Assembly (NCBI GenBank): GCA_015663855.1
Contig: DQRJ01000174.1
Coordinates: 1-7,021 of the forward strand
Length of the DNA: 7,021 bases
Direction of reading: 5' to 3'
DNA from: Flavobacteriales bacterium
GTDB taxonomy: Bacteria > Bacteroidota > Bacteroidia > Flavobacteriales_D > Sanyastnellaceae
Of the stretch, positions 1 to 5,499 are shown piece after piece; position 1 is the first letter of the stretch, and the number at the start of each line of letters is the position of its first letter. The notes under the pieces were generated by a model. The model had not been told where the DNA came from and made no database searches. It worked only from the letters and a program-made list of their open reading frames with translations. Made by a program: the position numbers and the translations under genes.

Positions 1-831
1 CTTTCTTCGAGCACTGAAACGGAAAACACTGGAGCAGAACGCAACAAACTCGCACCTACAGACATAGGAATTGTCGTAAACGACTTTTTGATAAAGCATT
101 TCGCATCTATTGTCGATTACAACTTCACCGCTGACGTTGAAGAGCAGTTCGATGTTATTGCTGAAGGAAATCAGAATTGGCAAGATATGATTAAGGCTTT
201 CTACGCTCCTTTCAAAAAGCAAGTAGAAGACACACTAGAAAACGCTGAAAGGGCTTCTGGAGAACGTATACTTGGAACAGATCCGAATACGGGTAAACAG
301 GTTTTAGTTCGAATCGGACGTTTCGGACCTATGGCGCAGCTTGGAAAGGCTGATGATGACGACAAGAAATTCTCTTCTCTTCGTAAAGGCCAAACCCTAG
401 AGTCGATAACCCTAGACGATGCTTTACTTCTATTCAAACTTCCACGAAAATTGGGCGAATACGAAGGCAAAGTGGTCTCTACCTCAATAGGTCGCTTCGG
501 TCCATACATAGTCCACAACAGTAAATTCGTGTCGATTAAGAAAGATACCGATGACGATCCCTACACGATAGAACTTCCACGTGCAATCGAACTTATTAAA
601 GAAAAACTCGCAGCAGATGCAGCGGCACTTCTTAAAGTGTTCGAAGAGGACGAAACAGTTCGCATCATAAATGGACGATGGGGACCATTTATCAAGGCTG
701 GGAAGAAAAACGTGAAGATCCCTAAGGGCGAGGACCATGAAAAGATCGATTGGGCGCGAGCTCAAGAGCTTATCATCGAGCACGATAACAAGCCGGTTAA
801 AAAGAAAAGAACTACTCGCGGAAAGAAGTAA
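1..831 (+). CDS. topA: DNA topoisomerase I (type IA), C-terminal part; 5' end outside the window
   Basis: Type IA topoisomerase I relaxes negatively supercoiled DNA through a transient single-strand break. Only the C-terminal 276 residues are here, and the reading frame is open from base 1, so the gene begins upstream. The TTG at 88 is an internal leucine codon, not a start. The early segment with PTDIG, VVNDFL and DYNFTA followed by VEEQFD is the conserved end of the topoisomerase core. After it come three C-terminal repeats of the Toprim_C-rpt type, each marked by a GRFGP or GRWGPF motif (around bases 319, 490 and 676). The catalytic tyrosine and Toprim domain are not in view. The protein ends in a lysine/arginine-rich tail (KPVKKKRTTRGKK), probably for DNA contact. 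Bacteroidota TopA typically carries these repeats instead of zinc-finger domains, which agrees with the neighbours. Identity is secure; gene completeness cannot be judged. Confidence 0.95.
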   Translation, partial: LSSSTETENTGAERNKLAPTDIGIVVNDFLIKHFASIVDYNFTADVEEQFDVIAEGNQNWQDMIKAFYAPFKKQVEDTLENAERASGERILGTDPNTGKQVLVRIGRFGPMAQLGKADDDDKKFSSLRKGQTLESITLDDALLLFKLPRKLGEYEGKVVSTSIGRFGPYIVHNSKFVSIKKDTDDDPYTIELPRAIELIKEKLAADAAALLKVFEEDETVRIINGRWGPFIKAGKKNVKIPKGEDHEKIDWARAQELIIEHDNKPVKKKRTTRGKK

Positions 832-954
832 ATAATCGGTAATAACAATTCAGTGTGAACTGATAGTTTATCGTTGAGGTTTTTTCAGTTACTCGATTAA
901 CTAAACTTGTGCTGAATTGAATTTACTGCACTAAAGTCGCATTGACCTCGAACC
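832..954. other. topA to arginase-family gene spacer
   Basis: This 123-base AT-rich spacer has no coding potential I can support. It contains short, weak dyads: a GATA-gtt-TATC stem (862-872) that is followed a few bases later by GGTTTTTT (879-886), and a CAGT/ACTG pair at 851-862. The first could be a feeble intrinsic terminator for topA, but the stem holds one G-C pair and there is a gap before the T run, so I do not call it. The length leaves room for a promoter of the next gene. No clean Bacteroidota -33/-7 pair is seen. Confidence 0.5.
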
Positions 955-2127
955 ATGAGCCAAGGAATATTTGAACTTTTTCAACCGGTTGACCAACCAG
1001 TTTTCAGCAATGCCGAAGGGACAGCCCGAATTGCAGACAGGATAGATATACACCGATTTGACTACCAGCCGTCAATTGAAGGATGTCGTGTAGCGATTTT
1101 CGGAGTCAACGACGGTCGAAATAGTGGTGATAATGAAGGATGTTCAGCAGCTCCCGACGCAATAAGATCTTGGTTGTATCGACTAACACCACCCACAAGA
1201 TGGGCGCCGGTAGTAGATTTAGGTGATATTAAACAGGGTTATGAAGAAGACGATACCGAGAACGCTGTTCAAGCGGTTGTATCCGAACTTGTACAGATGG
1301 GGATAATCCCAATTATGCTAGGAGGAGGTCAAGATTTAACATACGCTATGTACTCAGCGTTAGAGTCTGTGGGACGACCTATGAACGTTGTCAGTATAGA
1401 TTCGAGGCTCGATTTCGGGGGTGATCCCGAAGTTAATACGTCACGAAATTTCATGAATCGAATCGTTCTTCACGAACCGAACTTTCTGTTCGACTATACG
1501 AACGTAGGGCATCAAGGCTATATGACAGATCCCGACACGTTAGAGCTACTTGAACGATTACAGTTCGAGTCGATTCGACTTGGTACAGTCCATACGGACC
1601 CTAAATTATTAGAACCCGTTTTTAGAAATGCCGATCTCATCTCGATAGACACATCCTCGATTCGAGCATCAGACCATCCCGCATCAACACATGCTGGACC
1701 TAACGGACTTTCGTCATCTCAGATTTGCCAATTAGCTCGTTATGCTGGACTTAGCGATAGAATGATGGCGCTCGGCATTTTTGAGCACAATCCCGACCTT
1801 GATGATAGAGGACGCGGGGGGCACTTGGCGGCTCAGGTGGTTTGGCATATGCTAGATGGAATATTTAGCCAAACCGGAGATTACCCTAAGTGCAGTTCTG
1901 AAGAATACACCAGGTATGTGGTAGATTTACCGGGAAATGACCATGAAGTAGCATTCTTTAAATCATCTAGAAGTGATAGGTGGTGGATGGATGTTCCGAT
2001 TCCAACTTCTAAGAAAAGTAATAAGGATCAGCACCACCTAGTTCCTTGTGCTTACGAAGACTATCAAGAGGCCTCAGAAGGTCAATTACCAGACAAATGG
2101 TGGCGTACTTATCAAAAACTTGCATGA
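955..2127 (+). CDS. Ureohydrolase (arginase/formimidoylglutamase) fold protein with degenerate metal site
   Basis: The 390-residue protein has the ureohydrolase fold, recognised by its ordered signature segments. FGVNDGR...GCSAAPDAIR (49-71) is the N-terminal strand and 'GxxxAPxxIR' loop. IPIMLGGGQDLT (118-129) matches GGDHS/T, VVSIDSRLD (145-153) matches DAHxD, SIDTSSIRASDHP (230-242) matches SxDxDxxDP, and EHNP (277-280) matches the late E-x-NP motif. Active arginases and agmatinases bind two Mn ions through two His and four Asp. Here both His are replaced (Gln126 and Arg151) and the second Asp of the third motif is Ser234. Asp149, Asp153 and Asp232 remain. A normal binuclear site therefore looks impossible, and automatic labels such as formimidoylglutamase should be doubted. 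Residues from about 310 form a C-terminal extension rich in Trp (FKSS...RWWMDVP, DKWWRTYQKL) beyond the usual ~300-residue domain. No signal peptide is seen, so it is cytoplasmic. The ATG at 955 is the first in frame and lacks a Shine-Dalgarno. Confidence 0.85.
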   Translation: MSQGIFELFQPVDQPVFSNAEGTARIADRIDIHRFDYQPSIEGCRVAIFGVNDGRNSGDNEGCSAAPDAIRSWLYRLTPPTRWAPVVDLGDIKQGYEEDDTENAVQAVVSELVQMGIIPIMLGGGQDLTYAMYSALESVGRPMNVVSIDSRLDFGGDPEVNTSRNFMNRIVLHEPNFLFDYTNVGHQGYMTDPDTLELLERLQFESIRLGTVHTDPKLLEPVFRNADLISIDTSSIRASDHPASTHAGPNGLSSSQICQLARYAGLSDRMMALGIFEHNPDLDDRGRGGHLAAQVVWHMLDGIFSQTGDYPKCSSEEYTRYVVDLPGNDHEVAFFKSSRSDRWWMDVPIPTSKKSNKDQHHLVPCAYEDYQEASEGQLPDKWWRTYQKLA

Positions 2128-2228
2128 TGTTATTCAATAATAAAGTCGGTGTTTTCTCAAAATTTCTTATCTTGCCACTCTTGACGCGAGTCAAAACCTG
2201 TGAAAACCCTGAAAATCAACGAGTTAAC
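2128..2228. other. Leader between the arginase-family gene and porP
   Basis: This 101-base stretch is stop-free in the porP frame. The spacer is therefore either untranslated leader or, if an upstream ATG is used, coding. It contains the hairpin at 2181-2194 listed separately. I found no convincing TTG/TAnnTTTG promoter pair, so porP may be read through from upstream or use an unrecognised promoter. Confidence 0.5.
2181..2194 (+). repeat. Short perfect hairpin with GCGA (GNRA) loop upstream of porP
   Basis: TTGAC at 2181-2185 and GTCAA at 2190-2194 are exact inverted copies around GCGA, which fits the GNRA tetraloop pattern. In RNA this would be a compact 5-bp stem in the porP leader; in DNA it is a small dyad that a regulator could bind. 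It lies 34 bases before the porP ATG and has no T run, so it is not a terminator. A 5-bp dyad can occur by chance, so a function is only suggested. Confidence 0.4.
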
Positions 2229-3188
2229 ATGGTTCGTAGTTATTTATCTATGTTCGTTTTGGTTCTAACGGCAGCTTCTTTAAGCGCTCAACAAGATCCA
2301 CAGTTCACGCAATGGTATATGGACCATGCTATGTCTAATATTGCTGCGGCAGGACATTCTGATCTCACTCAGATTAACGGTTTCTACCGTAATCAGTGGG
2401 TGTCATTAGACCGCGCTCCTGTTACATCCTTGCTAAACGCAAACGGACAACTTGGTTTTATGCCAGGAGCCTTTGGTGTACAGTTCTATCAAGATGAGTT
2501 AGGATTCGAGAGCAACACTATGATGAAGCTCGGGTATGCTTATACATTATCTCCATTTTCTGGAGGTACTACTATGAGTCTAGGGTTGTCTGCTAGTTAT
2601 TTCAGCAAGAAATTTGGTGTTGACTGGATTGCAATTGATGACTGGACTCAAGACAATGCTATACCTCAAGATAATTCATCTTCATCAGCTATGGATGTTG
2701 ATTTAGGGATTTATGTTGAAAAACCAAGTGTGTTTTACGCAGGTCTGTCTGTGACTCACATTGCTGAAACTCAGTTAAGCCAAATGAGTATCACTCCGGC
2801 AAGACACTTTTACGCAATGGGAGGTTACAATTACGCTATTGATGGAGACTTCCTTGTGTTAAGGACGAACCTGCTTGCCAAGTCTGACCTTAACGCTACT
2901 GCAATTGACTTTAATGTGAATGTGATATATGACCAAATGGTTTGGGCTGGGGTTTCTTGGAGACCCGGAGACGCAATTGCTCCAGTAGCAGGATTCCAAT
3001 ATCGCATGATCAATAAAGATGCAACAAGCTATAAAGAACAACTATTCAGAGTGGGTTATTCATTCGATGCAACCACATCTGAATTACAAACATATTCGTC
3101 AGGATCACATGAGTTTTTCCTCTCATACAGCTTTAAGTTTGAGTCAACTCCGATCCAAAACAGGTATGCTAATCCAAGATTCCTATAA
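2229..3188 (+). CDS. porP: PorP/SprF family type IX secretion outer-membrane protein
   Basis: The 319-residue protein belongs to the PorP/SprF family, outer-membrane beta-barrels tied to the T9SS core and, in Flavobacterium, to delivery of the SprB adhesin. The chosen ATG gives a clean signal peptide (residues 1-20, hydrophobic MFVLVLTAASLSA) followed by QQDPQFTQWY, the usual start of mature PorP proteins. Further family marks are YAYTLSPFSGG...LSLGL-like strands near 103-121, YAGLSVTHIA (170-179), a WAGVSWRPGDA strand near 239-249, FRVGYSFD (273-280), SGSHEFFLSYSF (291-302) and the terminal NPRFL. Alternating polar and hydrophobic strands with many aromatics fit a barrel. It sits 64 bases before porK in the same direction, and its neighbours support a role in this machine rather than as a distant SprF paralogue. 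Genomes often carry several paralogues, so the symbol means family and context. An alternative upstream start exists (see findings). Confidence 0.9.
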   Translation: MVRSYLSMFVLVLTAASLSAQQDPQFTQWYMDHAMSNIAAAGHSDLTQINGFYRNQWVSLDRAPVTSLLNANGQLGFMPGAFGVQFYQDELGFESNTMMKLGYAYTLSPFSGGTTMSLGLSASYFSKKFGVDWIAIDDWTQDNAIPQDNSSSSAMDVDLGIYVEKPSVFYAGLSVTHIAETQLSQMSITPARHFYAMGGYNYAIDGDFLVLRTNLLAKSDLNATAIDFNVNVIYDQMVWAGVSWRPGDAIAPVAGFQYRMINKDATSYKEQLFRVGYSFDATTSELQTYSSGSHEFFLSYSFKFESTPIQNRYANPRFL

Positions 3189-3252
3189 TAAAAGGAACTT
3201 TTAATACGTTTCTAGCGTACCCTACTAATAAATCTACAAGAAAATACTCTAT
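3189..3252. other. porP-porK spacer
   Basis: This 64-base spacer begins with a weak AT-rich dyad, AAAAG-gaa-CTTTT (3191-3203), directly after the porP stop, and ends with TACAAGAAAAT (3235-3245) just before the porK ATG. The latter is shared with the porK-porL spacer. The TACGTTTC at 3206-3213 resembles the Bacteroidota -7 element (TAnnTTTG), but no matching TTG lies at the right distance upstream, so no promoter is called. The short distance suggests cotranscription with porP. Confidence 0.45.
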
Positions 3253-4620
3253 ATGAATAAGTTCCTTCTGACCCTCATGACACCACTTCTGCTTGCTGGA
3301 TGTTATATGGGACCCCAGGGTGAGCTCGTAGGGGTCCACCCCCGTGAGTACTGGGATCAACCGAACCCTTATGGCATGAATTACATCCACTTCGGATCAT
3401 TCACCATGGGGCCTAGTGATCAAGACGTTCCTTACGCCTTAAACACTAAATCTAAAACCGTAACAATTCCTGCATACTATATGGATGTGCATGAAATATC
3501 GAATAATGAATATCGTCAATTCGTTAATTACGTACGTGATTCGCTATTCCTTAATACTTTGGCAGAAAACGATGATGATCGTTACTTCTATGCTGAAAAT
3601 GAAAGCGGTCAAGAGCTTGACCGATTTATTGATAAGGGATACGTTCTAAATTGGGAAGAGCCTATAGCTTGGGACGACGAAGATGTATTCGATTTACTCT
3701 ATGACGAGTATTTCCTGCAAGGGTCTGACCGTTTCTATAACAGAAAAGAAATCGACACACGTAGACTTAACTATCGTTACTACTGGTTCAACTTAGCAAA
3801 GGCTGCAAGTAAAGATGCTAGAGACGAAGAGTATGGTGAAGTTAATGAACTAAACCAACTACATTCAGTTAGGCGTTATTCTGATAGATCACAGTTTGTT
3901 GTTGAGGAGACTATCAACGTATACCCTGACACCTTAGTTTGGATACACGATTATGCCTACTCATACAATGAGCCGCTTGCTGAAAATTACTTTTGGCACC
4001 CAGCTTATGACGACTACCCTGTTGTAGGGGTTACATGGGGACAAGCTGTAGCGTTTAACGCTTGGCGCACTCAGATTATGAATGAGTGGAAGCAAAAGGA
4101 AGATCAGACTTATATCCAAAAGTTCAGACTTCCTTCAGAAGCTGAGTGGGAATACGCTGCTCGTGGTGGTCGTAACTTAGCTCCATACCCTTGGGGTGGT
4201 CCGTATATTCGTAACGAACAGGGTTGTGTACTTGCTAACTTCAAGCCTATGCGTGGTGACTACGTTGAGGATGCTAACGCTTACACTGCTCCAGTAGAGT
4301 CGTATAGCCCTAACGATTACGGTCTATACAATATGGCTGGTAACGTTGCTGAGTGGACAAATACAGCATTTGACGAAACTGTTTATGACTTTGCATTCGA
4401 TTTAGCACCTGATTACGTTTATCATGCAAAAGTTGATGACCCCCCTGCACTTCACAGAAAAGTTACAAGAGGTGGTTCATGGAAGGACATAGGCTACTAT
4501 TGTCAAACTGGAACTCGAGCGTTTGAGTACAGCGATACTGCGAAAGCATTTATAGGATTCAGATCTGTAATGTCTTACTTAGGACGTGGAAAATCTGGAC
4601 CAAAAGAAGAGTGGAACTAG
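3253..4620 (+). CDS. gldK: PorK/GldK, type IX secretion and gliding lipoprotein with FGE-sulfatase-like fold
   Basis: PorK/GldK is an outer-membrane-anchored lipoprotein that forms the periplasmic ring of the T9SS with PorN/GldN. Residues 1-17 are a type II signal peptide with lipobox LLAGC, and Cys17 is the lipidated residue. The body (about 45-445) has the formylglycine-generating-enzyme/SUMF1-like fold: HFGSFTMG (46-53), YYMDVHEISNNEY (75-87), PVVGVTWGQAVAFNAW (256-271), FRLPSEAEWEYAARGG (291-306), YGLYNMAGNVAEWT (356-369), TRGGSW (405-410) and IGFRSVM (434-440). Residues about 95-250 are an insertion relative to simple FGE proteins, rich in Asp, Glu, Tyr and Arg, as is usual for GldK. Of the two catalytic cysteines of true FGE, the second position is Cys417 while the first is Asp412, so formylglycine-generating activity is not expected. 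The length of 455 is normal for the family. There is no Shine-Dalgarno. It is followed at 97 bases by gldL. Confidence 0.96.
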   Translation: MNKFLLTLMTPLLLAGCYMGPQGELVGVHPREYWDQPNPYGMNYIHFGSFTMGPSDQDVPYALNTKSKTVTIPAYYMDVHEISNNEYRQFVNYVRDSLFLNTLAENDDDRYFYAENESGQELDRFIDKGYVLNWEEPIAWDDEDVFDLLYDEYFLQGSDRFYNRKEIDTRRLNYRYYWFNLAKAASKDARDEEYGEVNELNQLHSVRRYSDRSQFVVEETINVYPDTLVWIHDYAYSYNEPLAENYFWHPAYDDYPVVGVTWGQAVAFNAWRTQIMNEWKQKEDQTYIQKFRLPSEAEWEYAARGGRNLAPYPWGGPYIRNEQGCVLANFKPMRGDYVEDANAYTAPVESYSPNDYGLYNMAGNVAEWTNTAFDETVYDFAFDLAPDYVYHAKVDDPPALHRKVTRGGSWKDIGYYCQTGTRAFEYSDTAKAFIGFRSVMSYLGRGKSGPKEEWN

Positions 4621-4668
4621 ATCATCTATTGACTAGAGTTTATTAAAAAAGAATTACAAGAAAATCGT

Positions 4669-4687
4669 TTATGAGAAAATCTCATAA
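4669..4687 (+). repeat. Perfect 7-bp inverted repeat in the porK-porL spacer
   Basis: TTATGAG (4669-4675) and CTCATAA (4681-4687) are exact reverse complements around the loop AAAAT. As RNA it would be a stable small hairpin 30 bases before the gldL start. It also buries an ATG (4671) in its left arm. A transcript-processing site, a translational control element or a protein-binding dyad are all possible, and nothing in the sequence selects between them. Confidence 0.5.
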
Positions 4688-4709
4688 CATCAAATTGAAA
4701 CTAACATAA
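4671..4709 (+). CDS. Possible 12-codon leader ORF before gldL
   Basis: An ATG at 4671 opens a frame reading MRKSHNIKLKLT and stopping with TAA at 4707-4709, eight bases before the gldL ATG and in a different frame. The ATG lies in the left arm of the inverted repeat and 5 bases after a TACAAGAAAAT motif that also precedes porK. It has no Shine-Dalgarno, but neither do its neighbours. Such a short ORF occurs easily by chance. Its close approach to gldL would allow translational coupling, but that is speculation. Confidence 0.15.
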   Translation: MRKSHNIKLKLT

Positions 4710-4717
4710 TCTACAAT

Positions 4718-5473
4718 ATGAAACCAGGAAGTAAAAGTTGGAAAAATCTAATGGCTAAGCTCTACGGAATTGGAGCGTCAGTAGTAATTATAGGTGCGTT
4801 ATTTAAAATCCAACACTGGGAGTATGCTTCTGAGATGTTGATTGCTGGTCTTGGGACAGAAGCATTAATTTTCTTCTTCTCAGCCTTTGAACCAGTTCCC
4901 TACTCTGATCCAGATTGGACGTTGGTTTACCCTCAATTAGCTACCGGTGAGGATTCTAAAACTGCTGTTGCAGAACTAGACGCACTACTTACAGATGCAA
5001 ATATTGATGCAAAGCTTTTGAAAAATCTAGGTGACGGAATGCGTAATCTAGGAGACCAGGCCTCTAAAATGAGTGATATGGCTGATTCAGCAGGTGCTAC
5101 ACAAGAATTTAGCGATTCACTTGTAAAAGCGTCAAATCGAGTTAATGAAATGGCTGATACTTATGAAGGAGTATCGACATCATTAACCGGTCTTGTAGGA
5201 TCACAAGATGCTGGAAATTCAGCAGGTAAGAACTTAGAGCGTATGAATTCAAACTTAGATTCATTGAATACTATGTATGAAATGCAACTAAGTCAATTAG
5301 AAGAGAACAAAGAGTTATATGCTGGAATGGGTGAGTTAGTTAAAACTCTAAACGACAGTGTTGAAGATACAAAAGCTTACAAAGAGCATATTGCTGCTTT
5401 AGCTCAGAATCTTGCTTCTCTTAATACGGTATACGGTAATATGCTTAACGCCATGGGCGGAAACAAAGGTTGA
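4718..5473 (+). CDS. gldL: PorL/GldL, inner-membrane stator of the type IX secretion and gliding motor
   Basis: GldL (251 residues) makes a pentameric inner-membrane unit around the GldM transmembrane helices and converts proton flow into movement. Two transmembrane helices are visible: residues about 17-34 (GIGASVVIIGALFKIQHW) and 40-57 (MLIAGLGTEALIFFFSAF). The residues known to matter for proton use in the Flavobacterium protein have clear counterparts: Tyr16, Lys30, His33 and Glu48. FEPVPYSDPDWTLVYPQL (57-74) is the conserved segment after helix 2. The rest is a long acidic, Ser/Asn/Met-rich helical cytoplasmic tail with heptad-like repeats (NRVNEMADTYEGVSTSL, NSNLDSLNTMYEMQLSQL, AQNLASLNTVYGNML), expected to form coiled coil. 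The length is slightly above the ~215 residues usual in Flavobacterium. The ATG at 4718 gives the expected short basic N-terminus. Only 26 bases separate it from gldM, so the two are surely cotranscribed. Confidence 0.96.
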   Translation: MKPGSKSWKNLMAKLYGIGASVVIIGALFKIQHWEYASEMLIAGLGTEALIFFFSAFEPVPYSDPDWTLVYPQLATGEDSKTAVAELDALLTDANIDAKLLKNLGDGMRNLGDQASKMSDMADSAGATQEFSDSLVKASNRVNEMADTYEGVSTSLTGLVGSQDAGNSAGKNLERMNSNLDSLNTMYEMQLSQLEENKELYAGMGELVKTLNDSVEDTKAYKEHIAALAQNLASLNTVYGNMLNAMGGNKG

Positions 5474-5499
5474 TTTGACAACCTATTAAACGCTAAACC

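Larger units (their letters stand above)
4621..4717. other. porK-porL spacer with dyad and possible leader ORF
   Basis: At 97 bases this is the longest gap inside the T9SS cluster. It holds TACAAGAAAAT at 4655-4665 (also found before porK), a perfect inverted repeat at 4669-4687, a possible 12-codon ORF at 4671-4709 and AATCTACAA at 4708-4716 immediately before the gldL ATG. No T run follows the dyad, so it does not look like a terminator. It could instead modulate the ratio of lipoprotein to motor protein, which differ greatly in copy number in the assembled machine. Confidence 0.5.

Noticed and set aside
343..372. ADDDDKK segment in TopA, resembling an enteropeptidase site or affinity tag
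   Set aside because: It is a linker between C-terminal repeats of a native protein and an acidic run of this kind is common. There is no sign of engineered sequence.
201..783. Open frames on the minus strand across topA
   Set aside because: They lie entirely inside a secure topA frame, have no recognisable motifs and no independent leader. They are shadows of the real gene.
861..886. Terminator-like hairpin plus T run after topA
   Set aside because: The stem is four or five pairs with a single G-C, and the T run starts several bases after it. It is too weak to call an intrinsic terminator.
874..909. Possible Bacteroidota promoter: TTG at 874-876 and TAAACTTG at 902-909 (consensus TTG / TAnnTTTG)
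   Set aside because: The -7-like word has one mismatch and the 25-base gap is longer than the usual ~17-23 bases, so it is not better than chance in this AT-rich spacer.
2046..2228. Longer porP beginning at 2046 inside the arginase-family gene
   Set aside because: It would overlap 82 bases of a secure gene and put a basic, unrelated segment before a clean signal peptide. The ATG at 2229 gives the standard PorP N-terminus.
3191..3203. AAAAG-gaa-CTTTT dyad after the porP stop as a terminator
   Set aside because: The stem has one G-C pair and a 3-base loop, no separate T run follows, and the neighbouring gene is part of the same functional cluster.
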